Shown here piece after piece: positions 39,901 to 54,100 of a stretch of DNA of 64,000 bases. Numbering within the stretch: position 1 is the stretch's first letter; each line of letters begins with the position of its first letter. This DNA comes from Atriophallophorus winterbourni (taxonomy: Eukaryota > Platyhelminthes > Trematoda > Plagiorchiida > Microphallidae): the NCBI GenBank assembly GCA_013407085.1, contig JACCGJ010000233.1:1-64000 (forward strand), written 5' to 3'. Under the pieces are notes generated by a model. The model was not told the origin of the DNA. It searched no databases and saw nothing but the letters and a program-made list of their open reading frames with translations. The position numbers were made by a program, and so were the translations under genes.

Positions 39901-42900
39901 GGTAGTTTGTCAAAACTTTGTAGCGGAAGAATCGTACCTGAGCGTATTTTCGGAATAGGCACCTTGGTTATTTGATCTCATGAATTATTACTTGAAATAG
40001 AAATGCTTTCGACACAATATTGTGGTATGCACCAAAACAGCATCATATTAATGTGGAATATAATTTTATCGAAAAGATCTTTATACTCACACGAAGTTTA
40101 TGCTTCTCAATGAATTCCTTTTTCAGCATGGCAATATTCTCGACCATACCCTGTTCACTGACCCATCGAACTTGCATTTCTTCTTTTATTGTTGCACTTT
40201 CAATTCTCAAGTTCATTGTCAACTGATCTAACGTTAGTTTCTGAAATATTGGAGAGTCAGAATATTAATTATTTACTATTGGTTAGTTACAAATAGATAG
40301 AAAAACAATCACGACGTTGCATCATATTTTATGCGAATTGTGCGCTGGTGTTTATATTGATTCCAGCAGCCTCACACACATATATTGCCATTTGTTTGCA
40401 AAATCTTTGTACTTAATCCAAAGCAACCTGTCAACGGACAAAAACAGAATACCGAAAATTCCGTTAGCAATCATCAATACCGCTACATTTATTCTGCTAC
40501 GAAGTTCTGGAAAAAGCATCTCAATGAGTAATAAGCACTCAGCATTCCAACGACCATATACTAACTTGACCATATGCAATTTGGACCGTTTTACAGTGTC
40601 CAATGAATGGTCGCTTAATTCAGACTTTAAGCCATAGTGGGACATAAAATATCATCAAGGTTTTTCCGTTGGATTCTATTTCCTGCTAAGATAAATAATC
40701 GTTCCCCCCGTTGTTGGCCTCCGTCGGTCGATGTCGACCATGGATGTACATCACATCTCATGAATTTCATGTTTTGCAGCTTTTTGAATGACTAAACAGT
40801 CCGATTCGGGAGGAACAATCTCTCCCGCAGCGCTTGCAACGATAGTCAGAACTCTGTTGTATTGCATCAGTTGCAGGCCGGCGGCGTGATCTGTAATCAG
40901 CAGCCAAGAGCTGTATTTGCTCCTCCCCGGGTTGCAGACGACGCTTTACACAAAGCCTCTAAAGTGAGCGGTCAAGAGCAAGTTCTTCCCAGCTTGCGGG
41001 GTCAATGTCAAGAGCTTTCATATCTCTTTTGCAAACATCTTTGTACCGCAAGTGCGGTTTGCCCAATGGTCGACTTCCTAATTGCAACTCACCATAGAGT
41101 AGATCTTTCGGAATACGACCATTTTCCATTCTATAGACATGACCAAGCAACCGCAGACGGCGCTGACGTAATAGGGTGAACATGCTCTGTAGACCAGCTT
41201 TTGAAAGCACTTCAGCGTTAGTCACTCTGTCCATCCACGATATGTTCAAGATACGACGGATGCTTCGTAGATGGAAGGCATTCAGCTTCCGTTCGTGTCT
41301 TGCGTGGGCGGTCCAAGTTTCACTGCCGTATAGTAAGGCGTTTAGTACGCAAGCGCTGTATACCCCCACACCTAAAGATTACCGTATCTACATTCATTCG
41401 TTTCCATCTCAAGAGGTCCCACGTAAAACGTTTCTAAGGAGGATACCGGTGCAACTTAGGAGGGCATGTTCAATCCGACATATTTGTAGGCACAATGATT
41501 CCAGCAGGGTCTAAATGCACCTGTTCACAGATGTGTGATCGTCACTGCCAACCTCAATTAATACGAAAAGGACAGTAACACAAGCTTGATCAAACTGTTT
41601 TATACTCGGGCAAATATCACCTACCTTCCATTGTTTTGATCAGTTGACTTAGATCCATTGTGAAGATCGGTCATCAAAGGGTTAGCTGTGCCAATCTGAT
41701 TACCAGTAGCATCCTGTGACAACTTTTTTCACTACTTTTTCAGTTGTCCGCTTATCATAGTCTTACCGTTTCCATGTGATGAGGGGAAACAGCTGGAAAC
41801 CGGTTGTGGTCTGTAAGCGCAGTGTGGTAGAACTTCTAAAACTGTCGTTCCTTAGTGTAGATCGATATAGAGACATTCAAACAGGGGACGAGCAGTAGGC
41901 GAGTCCAGCAAAGCAAATAAGATACAGTCCATTGTGACAAACTTACCGGCACATTCTCCGCTTGAACCAATTCTGCGGTGGACAAGTGTAACAAGCTTCC
42001 AGATGCCAGTTCTGTGGAAACTGCCTGAAATGTGCTGAAATCTGACTGGTTGTTTTACACTTTGCATATCAAAACGTTATCAACTGTCTCTCGTGGAAAA
42101 TTAGATTGTTGATGTAATAAAGTGTGTAACGAAACGCCTCTGAACGGTTTAAACGGAGCATATTTAGCGGAATTATAATCTGTTACCTACTCAAAACTTC
42201 ATCGTCTGGAACCAGACATTTTTTATACGCTGAGGCTAAGAATAAACATGAGACGTTTACTTGAAGTGTTAATGTTTCGTTTGGCATAAATAATGTAGTT
42301 GTATATCATATGATAAATGCAATACAGTACAGCACTATTACAACACCTAACATATCTTGATTCAACTGTTTCGGGTTACCTTACGCTAGACGCCGGAATT
42401 GAGAAGCGGATTTATAGAGAAACTATCAACTTGTATCCTTTTAACCCTTGTGCATGGGCAACCGCAAGCTCATCGTGAAGATGTAAATGATGGTATATAG
42501 CGCTTGCGTAATAGATGCTTTACTGTATAGCAGCCAAGTCTGGATGATGAATGCTTTTCATTCACGAGAATACATCATGAACATATCCTGGGTCGACAAA
42601 GTAGCAAATGCATAAATGTTTTCCAAAGCTGGCCCATAGAGCTCGTGCATTCTGCTACGCCAGCGCCACATACACTGGCTAGGCCATTTGTATAGTGTGG
42701 GAAACGGTCGTTCTCAAAGACATCTTTTTTCAGGAGAGCTAACATCAGGAAGTCGGCCATTGCTTTTCAAAACTTGTGATCCAAAGACGCTTGCAAAAAG
42801 ATCAGAAAGCTCCTGACATTCATCCCACGATTTAGGAATGACTTATCTTTGACCACTCAAATGGCAGATAAAGCATATTATGCATAATGCATATATAAGC

Positions 42901-45900
42901 ATAGTTGTAAAAAGGATGAAAATTTCGGTCCAAATGGGTTGAATTACAAGGTAAGCCTGACGAAGTCTAGCAATTGCTTCGTTAAATATGACAATTTTCC
43001 CGAACCCTAAGATAGCTAGGCATCCATTAAATACATCTCGTTTGTTAACGTCTGATTACCTCAGATGTAGAGCAAACACTTTCGATTGTACTTTGTGAAA
43101 GTGATGTAAGTTTGAATGTAAGTGATGAATAAATTAAACAGATTTTATTAGATTATAAGAATTTGATTGTCCGAGAGTTTGAAAAATTAACCATTCACAC
43201 AAACTATAGAAGGATAATATTTGCAGGATTATGTTCTGCGCTATCTCATGGGAGATGTGTATCAGGCGATAACGTGTTTCGAAATTTTATAATGACTGAA
43301 TACACATGTCAATTATTACACTATTTTTAAACGAACCGAGAGAGCTATGCAAGTGGTAACATAACACCACTTATACCAAATTGTGCTACGGAATCTTAGA
43401 TTATTAGATATTGAAAATATAGCATGTGAGTATTTTTGGTGGAGAACAATAACGAATGTTGCTTAGCATTTCAACCGTAATTCCGTCAATGGAGCTATCC
43501 CATCGGAAACGCAAGAATTCAAAAACACTATCATTAGAGAGTTCAGTTCATCCTGGGATACGATACGACTTTGAGCATTTCTTTATCAAACGGACATCAG
43601 GCAAAATGATAATCAATTAGTGGTGTGGCGTAAAATGTTATATACCTTCAACAAACGAATACAATTTAGACTGATATTTCATTTTTATAATATATTTTAA
43701 GTGACTTCAGAGCAGGCGAGTATTTTTTGATCGTTTTCCATTCACAGAAAATGAAAATCAATCAGATTTCACGATTTTTCAATGAAATAGAATACTAAGT
43801 CAGGATTGAGATTCAAACAGATTGAACATCTGTGAGGAGTTTCGGTTTGTCCCTCGATACGTAAATGGAGCAATGGGTCAGGAAAAGATTGTATGTCAAA
43901 TCACTTGTCAACATCACGTTCAATATGGAAAACCAACCTTTACGATTTCTTCTAATGTGTTGAAACTCTCATCCTTAGCCACGATGTACCGCTGTCTCGG
44001 TGGGTTGTCCACAATATTTTGAATCACACTTAACAATAATAAAACAATATTACTTTATTATATTACTTATTATTGTGAGTAGGTAGTGATATCAAAAATA
44101 TTTTTAATGAGAGCGTGGCTCGGATAAAATTACGCGGTTGATGTCAAATGTTATGTTTATTTTTGTTGCTGGCCCAGCTGTGGGTAAGAGAGAACCACAG
44201 CAGTAATTTAACTCGTCTAATTACCGAATGAATCAAAATGTCCATATGCGTTCGCAATCAATATTTATAACGAATAGTCGATATTGCACAATCAATGCCT
44301 AATGCGTAGTAATGCGACTCACGTCCTCCCTCTTCCGAAGACAGTTGACATGGGATTTGCTGTTGGAATTCACATTCAGAGGATTCACAGGTTTAGCGTG
44401 CGTTGTGACCTTCTTTGTGGTTCGTGTGTGGGTTGTCTACCAGTGGCAGAACAAATGTGTCCAGCAATATATTAAGGGGGTTATCGTAATTTCAACGTGT
44501 TTTTATCTGGACTTTGCGTAGCGGCTCCCAATGTGATTGATATTTCTTAACTGTATCATTCTTTTTATATGGACTTTAAACAGCACAGTTCTAACAGGAT
44601 GTATAATAACTGAATACTCCCAGCATGAGCTGTTCCATCTTAACATGCGTACAATAACCGTATCACCAGAATTGTAAACTATTTTGTATTTCCTCAGTAC
44701 ATCGGGGTTCGGCTGAGTGTATTTTCATATTAGTAGCTTGTAGCATGGGATGATTTCACGGGTCGTCACAGAAACCATTCTGCTGGTGTCAACTGATTTT
44801 ATGTTGCTAGGTTGAGTGTACGTAGAAATTTTGTAAGATTTGACTCACACTTCCCATCTCCTTTCAATATGATTATTTCACGTTTAAATGTATCTACAAA
44901 TCTTTCAGCTTTTTCGTTACATCGAGGGTGATAGATTGGGTTGAATATATGGGTAACGGCACGCCTTCCGCCAAATGCCACTAATTGGTCACATCTAAAC
45001 TGTGGTCCCTTGTTATTGATAAAAGTCTTCGGATTACCAAATTGTGAAGAAAGTTTATCTTCACATGTTATAGTGGCTGTTGTAGTTGTGACATTCTTTG
45101 GGAAAATCTCAGGCCATTTCGAGTATGCGTCAACCACGACCAGATTACTGAATTGGCCAATTGGTCCAGTAAAATCAATATGTATACGACACCATATACA
45201 TTTTGGAGGTGGCCGTGAAACGCGTTAAATTTTTCGGTAATTTTGTTGCTGCGGCACAATTTTGACACGAACTAACGGTTTGCTCAATATCACGATCCAT
45301 GTACAGCCAATAAGCGTGAGAACGAGCAAGTGCTTTCGTTCGATTGATTCCAGTGTGACCGGTATGAAACTGTTTCAGCACCAAAGACTGTGACATCTAG
45401 GGAAAACAACACTGTCATACAACATTAAACAGCCATAGATCATAGAAAGCGCAAATCTACGATCCAAAATTGCTCACATATGGCGTCCAACCGATCAACT
45501 AGCCAAACATTTCGTTGGCAGTTGATAATTCTCTGCAGGGTGGAATCTCTTTTGGTTTCCCACCGAACATCAAGTGTCGTGACGGGGAGTTGACGAATTG
45601 GTATCTGATATACTGAACGCAGTTCTTCATCAACATTGATAGGGGCGAGAACAAATTATTCTTCTTGTGATTGTGAGTTATGTGGGATGAGTCTCGATAA
45701 GGCATACTCATACACAAAACTTGTAGTACTTTTGAAACGCAACTTAGTCTTAGGCTGAAAGGTGTATCACCCAACGTTGGAGTCGATTTTAGTGTGATAA
45801 CGTTTTGCTGTCAATTATTGGTGTATGATGAGTGTACATTGTAATGCTTTTTCCACGAAGCATATTAAGGAAATTTTTAGTGACGAACACCAGTGCAAGA

Positions 45901-48900
45901 CCTTCGTTTTCGATTTGACTGTAATGCTTCTCTGCGAGTAATAACAAACGGGAGGCATGCCTAACGGCATTCTGGCAATCATCGCTGAACTCGTGTAACT
46001 AAAATAACACAAGTCCATTTAGAGATGTATCATTCTTAACGATTATTGGAAATCTTGGATCGTAATGTGTCAATAAAAAATCTGAAGATAAAACCATGTT
46101 GGTATTTTCATAAATCTTTTGACACTCATTTGACCAAATCCATTTTGCACCCTTAGTCAGTTCAGTTGTGCGAACATGTCTTCTGGGATGGGTAACGGGC
46201 ACCGATTGCTTTCAGGGCAGCCGTTTAGTCTTGTGGAAAATCGGCAAAGAGCCTCAGTTTTCCGTTTGCTGTCTTCAAACGACTATTGGTGTATCCCATG
46301 AAGAATAACTAATTGGGCCGATGACACTTTCAATCTCTAAGCGTTTTAACTCTTCTTCAACTGCACTGAGACTTGCGTAATGAATGGGTCTTTTGGGACG
46401 AAACACAGGGCGTGACCCAGGATTTAGGCGTAGCATAGCTTATGTTTGGATGCAATTACCCAGACCGTCAGCAAACACACGATAATATTTGGAGGAGAAA
46501 TGTTTCAACAAATCTCTTTTGCCGGTTAAATCGGTTGTAGGAAACACACAATCAATTTCATCTATTGATGTCTTCTCAGTTTAGTTGCAAATGCTACTGA
46601 ACAGTTCATCCCATAATTTCAACATTTCTATAAAATCTATTCCGAGAACATTTAGGTGGTCATTCGCTGCCATACAACAGACACCAGAGCCTTGTTGACT
46701 TCCAAACTTGAAAATACACGTTAACTCACAGCGAAACGCGATATTATCGCTCGAGGCATTCTTGGCAATAGAAGATGTAGGCTACAGCGGTGGCTTACCG
46801 ATAAATATTAAAGTTTTTCGTGAAATAAATGTGATATCTCATGTCGTGTCAAGTTGCAGCGTTACCTCCTGGTCATTAAGCTCGATGGTAATATATTTCA
46901 TTACGTTACAGAAAAGCTCGCTATTTGTAGAAAATACCAAATTAGACAGACTTCCAGTACGGATTTTTTGAGATTTGAAATTGCAACAGTTTTCTTTGTG
47001 TCCGTATCTGCCACAGCGATGTGAGTAAAATGGGCGAAAACACGAGAAGTGCCACTGGCCACAATTCTAGCAAGGTATTCTTGGCTTCGAATATCTTATT
47101 TGGTTAAAAGTTTTCTGTGGTCCGTGTTGTCGGAATTTCATTATTATGCCAAAACTAGAAACCACGTTTGAAGTTGAGGTTATTTAAATCATTAGAGAAT
47201 CCTCATTAAAATTTACTAGGCGTAGATATTCTGTTGTAAACTAGCCGATAGATAGCTGAGAGGTATCCAATTTGGACAAGAGTCTTGTTCGAATGTCGGC
47301 ATCACTCGATGAAGTTAATTCGGAAACGAAAAGGCACGCCTTGAATTGACCACCTGAAATAACTTTTAACTGAAATCGCTTGTACTCACGATTAACTTAG
47401 TGGGTGTATGATAAAATGTTGTCGTCAGATGATTTCGTACTGTCCATTTTCATTTTTAACTTCCTATTTGTATATAAACGTTTTGGACTTGTATGGTTAT
47501 TCGATTTTTGCCATTGTATGCTTCATTCAAATTAATGCTTGTAAAATACACTTTTTGGCGGAATATAATTTCCAACCCTCGACTTCGTCTTCTTCTGTAT
47601 TTGCGAAGTTTGCGTGCGTTGCTTCGTGTCAAAATTGTAGATAAGGCATCGGCCAACATATTTAGCATACACTGCACCCCGGGTTCCATCTCTTGGACTT
47701 TTCTGTGTGGATTTATCTGGCTATCATTGAACTTCAATGGAACTTTCGTTGGACTATTGCTCTGTTAGACTTTCAAGAGTTCATTCAATTTTGTTGTATT
47801 TTGTGTGGCGCAGACTTTATTTTGGTCAAATACACTTTTTTATTTTGAGAAAATTGCACAGAATGTTGAACATAATATTTTTCTGATGCTTGCAGTCATC
47901 AGGTAGAGTCAGTACGAGCAGGATCTGATACCGAGAAATAGTGAAAATAGGTTATATAAGCCCAAAAGTCATGCCAATCCAGATTTTATATTTTTGCATA
48001 GCCCTTTCCGTATCCAACTTTAATATGAAATGCATGCAAATAAGTATCTTTGCACATGTGGTTGGGCACGTGTGATTGTACAGGGTGGTCTTGCAACCTT
48101 ATTAAACAGTGGCATACAAGCGCAAATCTTCTTTACCTTTGCTCCACTGTTACAACGCAGAACGTGCAGTCTCTATCTAATGAGTGCGGTCGTGGGGTGT
48201 GTGTCTGTGATGGATCTTTCTTAAACACATCTACATGTGTTTAGGCACATGTGATTGAACAGGTTGATCGTACCAACCTTATCCAACAATGGTTTACATG
48301 CTCAACTTGTATAATTATAAATAATTTTCAATACACTAAATATGGTTTTGTATAGTACAGAACAAAATAGTTTGGTTTATCAGTTTCATTTTTAATATTA
48401 GGTATGAATATCAGGGTTATTTTGAATATTATATTGTTTATCCTCCATAGACCTAAACCCTGCGTAATACGAAACTTACTTTGCAAGGTCAGTCACATGG
48501 ATCGTAGGTAAAACATTCTGTCCATCGAAGTAAACCGGCAGGGGATCTTGACCAGACCAAGCTTGCTTTAAAGAAAGAGTTCAAGCAAAATAGAGATTCA
48601 ATTCAAAAATAGGTACACGAAATAATAATATATTTTGAAAGTTTTCCGACGTGATCTAGTACGAAATAATCAACATTTCACTATCATTACTTTAAGTAGT
48701 CAGCAATTGTTTACAATATTTTGGGACTGATCGTGCATTCATAATCGAAAGGAATATATGTGCAATCAGTTAGATCAGTTTTTGGGTAAGGCTCCATTTT
48801 TTACCCAGAATATTTGTGAGACCAAGGATGATAGTCAATACTGGGAGCATGACTAAGTAGCATTCAACCCACCACTTGTTTCTACCTTACTGCAAAACAG

Positions 48901-51162
48901 CCTATAGTAAACCTAAGAATAAGACGTCTCGTGAACATGTTTTGGGTCCATGTTTGATTTGCCTAATACTCATTGCAATAGGCAATATCCACACGATCAA
49001 AGCTATATACCCACACATTTGATATCAGTAGCTACCAGAACTCAATCCGAACAAACCTCCAAAGTCTGATTCCTTTGTTGTCGGACCAATAAATTCCGTT
49101 AACATCATGAAAATTACCATTAGGTGCATGTATACCAACGTAAACAGTCTTACGAATAAATTAATCGAACTGACAAAGATTTGTAATGTAACGGTGCCGG
49201 ATCAAATCGCCAAGCATCACCGTCTGATAATGAAATCCCCTTGCATAATATGTCTTTATTCCAGCGTGAACGTTTAGGTGATGGCGGAGGAGTATCATTT
49301 TACTTCAAGCAATCATTTATCTGTAGAGCTACAAACGTAAAATTTTGCTATTCTCGGAAGACATAAAGATATGTAGTTCTAACTGTAGCCCAGAAGGCCG
49401 TTTGCTATGACAAAAAATCTTCTTACGATTCACATTTGGTCGTTGAAGTACAAACTGCCATTTGAATTCATGAATGCGGGAAAGCAAGCCGAATTCACAT
49501 ACAACATACGTTTGCCTGTCCTTGAAAAGAACAGCAAAGAAATTGATTTGGGTGTCTGGATATGCTCCAGCTTAAAAAACATACTTCAAACAACCACGGC
49601 CTTTAAAAACGCATCACGTGTCCCTAATCTATTCAAACGGGTATTTGGGATTTTTTCGCGCAAGAGATTTCAAAGGATCATGAATACACACCTGAGACCA
49701 GTCCTGTAATACTCTGTGCAATCATGATCTCTTTGGCTCAAGAAAGACATAAGACTTATGCAGTGAATCTATCACCGCTCGAAAAAAATTAGTTTTCAGC
49801 ATCCAAAACCAGCCTTACGAAGAGAGGATAGCTCATCTAAATCTTTCGACTTTTCCTATCAACAAAGCAAACGAGACCTTAGCCTGCGTTATAAAATTGT
49901 TCACACCAAATACCATCCCTTAAAGCGTAACGTGCCGTACGTGCTATATTCATTCGGATTTCCCTACCTTGGCATGTGGTTGACTCTCCTTTCATGGCGA
50001 TATTTAAAGCGAAATTGGACTTATATATACAAAAGAACATCATTCGTGAGTCATATATTTGATATACTCTACTCGTTATTCACTAATATTTTTCACATTT
50101 TCATTCCCGCCCTAATCCTGTGGTGTTGTAAAGTGTTAACTTTTGAACAATAAATCCTTGATTACGTGATTACCATAGCAACAGATATTTCAGGGCTGGT
50201 GTATGGATGGCCTATTGTCGAAGCAAAGCGTTGTCCCTAGCGGTGTACCGTAAGGACCAGTGCTCGGACCAATACTGTTCCTGAAATACATAAACGATTT
50301 ATCAAAACCAAACGACATCAAAATGGATCACCTTGCTGATAACGTAAAATATACAAGCGAATCAGTAGGGTCGATGATTGCTTTTTGCAACAAAACGACC
50401 AGGATACATTTCACGACTGGTCGTCAGAAAATAAACTGCCTTTGAATATGTAAAAGTGTAAGATCAGGCAGATAGGCCGCAATCCTAGCTTTTTTAACCC
50501 GTGCATGCTCGAATACCAAATCCTGGGGTACACAGTCGAAAAACGACTAAGCTGTCTGGATTTTTTGTAGTTTGAAAAACGGTATACAATGCGAAGCTGT
50601 TTACAGACGCGTAAAGTTAGATATTTGTACGTTTGTCCCGGATTGTTTTCTATTTTATGATGAACACTTATATACACATTGGATCCAGAGTATGTTGCCC
50701 AAGCTTGAACACCATAGCTTCAGGAAGATATGTTACTTATATCACAGAGATTACAGGCTTGTCCATGATTTTCAAAATGCGTCACACGTCGAACACCTCA
50801 GACGATTGGACGTGGGGACGATTTCAAAAAATATAATGCGAGACGATCTTATCCTTGCATTCGAAGTGCTAACTATTGTTTTCCATCACCCTGGATAACT
50901 TATGCCAACTCTGAACTTCTAGAAACTTCCTAGTTCATGGATGCAAGTTGGAAATATCACACTCCAAAAGGAACTGCCACAGGTAATTTTATTCATTGTG
51001 TTTCCATTGGAATTCCCGACTTGCCAATCGATTAAACTCCAACAATTTAGCTATTTTAAAATCAAAGCTTAATGACTCGTGTGATTAAACCGTGATTTCG
51101 CCCTCAACTAATAACAAAATATACCAGTCATGAGGTCCGATTCACTTTATTTACACGCACAC

Positions 51163-51198
<36 letters not shown>

Positions 51199-54100
51199 TT
51201 TTGGATCTATACTTTGATTCTGCGGTTATTGTAAAGTTAATTGCTTTTTCAACCATAAAACTTGAACCTCGAGGAATTTGATATGAGCTTGTATTGCCTA
51301 TTAGTATGGTTTGTAAGTGAGTGATAAAATGGTGACTGACGGAACCCTGTAATAATTGAAGATAAATAACTAATGCTGTCCCTCCATACTCACTCTGAAA
51401 AAGTGCATAAACCAATATTCACCAGCGCCATAAACCAGTCCGGATCCGAGTACGTATGTAGTGAAACGCTTTTTGTGCTGTGGAAATAAACACATACGAT
51501 AAGCGTTGAAATCAAATGGAACTTGATTAAAATATCATGAAATAAATTAAACAGACATTACAGCTTCCAGACAACTAAGAGTGGATGTGATAACTTTTCG
51601 TCCTTAATTTACTCAGGTGTATACATGAAGCACAAGAACCTCGGTCATTTATTTGAAAGTATTTCTAGATAGAAGAAGAGATTTCAGTTTACCTGTGTTA
51701 TTATATCCAACTCTGACATTTTACCGCACATTCTTATCACACCATTTTCTGATCTGATGTATCTATTCATTTTTCCTAAATCAGTCGAGTGTCCTCGAAA
51801 ATTCATCTAGACAAGTCATCACACACCACTACTTCCAAATATTGATCTTCACAGTTTCGTAACGAGATCTCAGAAAAACTACCCCAATGACACTTTCTAA
51901 AATACAGCCTCATTTGATTAGTTCAAATAGAAAATATCGAATCGCATAACATGGTTAAATTTGAATACAGTCACCGTAACATTACTTTCATCAACGATTT
52001 TAAGCAAGTGAATTGACAATATACGATACAACACGGTCCCTTTTGTGATTTTCCGGTCATTAACTATTATAAATTCTGTTTTATAAATTGAAATAAGATA
52101 TTTAACACACAAAAGAGATAAGATGTTTTCTGGCGTGTACCAAATAAACCTAAGGTAGACAGCATCCCACTTCCTGGTCGTGAAACTGAATGATCTCTAT
52201 TTTATTGAAATCTGGGTGTGAAAAAATTGTAAACTATTTTATGTGATGAAATTGTTCTATACATCTTATCCGCTTGTTTAAGTAAACTTGTGTGACTCCG
52301 TCGAAACAAAATCCGTGGAGAACTGACGTGCTGAGCTGCTCTCGAATGTACCTACATTTTGTTTGTTTCAAACTCGTACAGACAGTTTTGGCACGTATCA
52401 TCTTACTTTTTTTATTTTCCTCGTTAGCAAATCCGCTCTAACTGTATGGCAGTCTACCATCAAAAAAATAAAACAGATGGAACGGGTACTTTGTCGATTA
52501 CAGTGGTGAGAATATAGCGGATTGAAGTAATTTGATTATCTGAAGCGATCTTTTTAAGGTTAATCGTGCATTGAATCATTTTACATATCTATTTAAGCAA
52601 CATGAAGCTGAGAGATCACTCAAAGTACACTCCTTCTCAAAGACAGATAACATTTTTGAAACACATTCAAATCTAAGGGAAATGGTATATAATATATACT
52701 ATAGACCATTATCGTACACTATAGTGCGGCATATTATAGTAAAACAAATTTTTGAGTGTATATTATAAGGTATTGTTGTATCGTGTAGTATCATAAATTA
52801 TAGTGCAATATTCTATAGTGTAATTTAAATAGTATAATATATTGCAGTATATTAAAGTATGGAATATTATAATGTAATATATTGTATTATAAGTAAATAT
52901 ATGACAGAAAGGTTCAGTGTTCGGTATTATATTATATATAATGTAGCATAATATGATACAGCATATCTCAGCATGGTCCTGCGATGTATAATAATTTAGT
53001 ATATTATAATAAAATATAGCAAATTATTAGGGCCGCGTTTTCACAACAGATATGACGTTCGATTCCTAATCGGATAGTCCTTGTTTGAATCCCACCGCGG
53101 TTACAAACTCCGGGAAACATTCTAAATTCAGATCTCCTACATGAAATGGTGTAAATTGGGTACCAGCAATAGTTAAAAACCGCGATATCCTACCACCTTG
53201 TGCAATTTTTAAAATCATAGTAAAAGTGTGAATTGCACTAGCAAAGAACGCCAATCAGGAGCTCTCAGACGATATGAAAGGAATCATCCCCGATACTACA
53301 CAAGGGCTGGAAGCTTAGAAAGCACCAAAGACGACAATTAAAATCCCGTAAGAATTTGGGCTAAGGTGGAATTACATGATAACGCGTCGATTGACAGCAT
53401 TTTCAAAAATTGTGGTAGATGTTAATCGTTAGCCGCTATTGAGGTGGTGAGTACTTGATTTGAAAATGTTGGAACGAAATGAATTGACAAATAGGTTCAC
53501 CGGCACAATGGAACACAAAGTCATACTAAATAATAAAATAATATTAAATCATAGTAGTGTATACATTTTATGGAATAGAGATTTTCTGCATACCTTCTTC
53601 CCAAGGCGAATGATTTCTTTTTCTATTTCATGGATTTCCTTGTAATCCGGATGGGGTTTTCTCCGGCGGTATTCCGATTCTGAGCACTCAGTATCCTCCT
53701 AAATTTAACATGGTTTGGAAACAAATGTTCATCATTTTTCCTTTTATAATCGTTAGGCATAACGCAGCCTAGCGAGCATGATTTACTGAAATATTATCGA
53801 TAAGAGGCAACCAACCAATTTTAATTCACCATAACATGTTAAGCTGTAGCATTAGAGCATAATCTTTTTTATTGTTAGAATTATATAGATTTTAACTGGG
53901 ATCGCATATGAGAAACTGAACTGAACACACACGAGTTCTTTTAACATCAGCTTTTCACCTGTTTTCAAATTTATACAAAACAAAAACACGTCAATTCAAA
54001 CGTTCAAATAATCTAGGCATGCACGTAATTTTAACAAATGCACAATTAGAATACAATAAATTTTATTAATTTTTTTAAATATAACACTTCACAATATGAC

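Noticed and set aside
40352..40645. A 97-codon minus-strand frame with a hydrophobic stretch, also open on the plus strand
   Set aside because: No family similarity. It lies in intron 8, does not fit the AK7 phase, and both strands are open by chance in AT-rich sequence.
41376..41520. Possible further RTE-like 3' end (tttgtaggcacaatgattcc)
   Set aside because: Only one short block resembles the family and no tail is present.
44270..44525. Candidate 3' LTR of the gypsy element
   Set aside because: I could not match it to any sequence on the other side of the element (47.4-48.3 kb).
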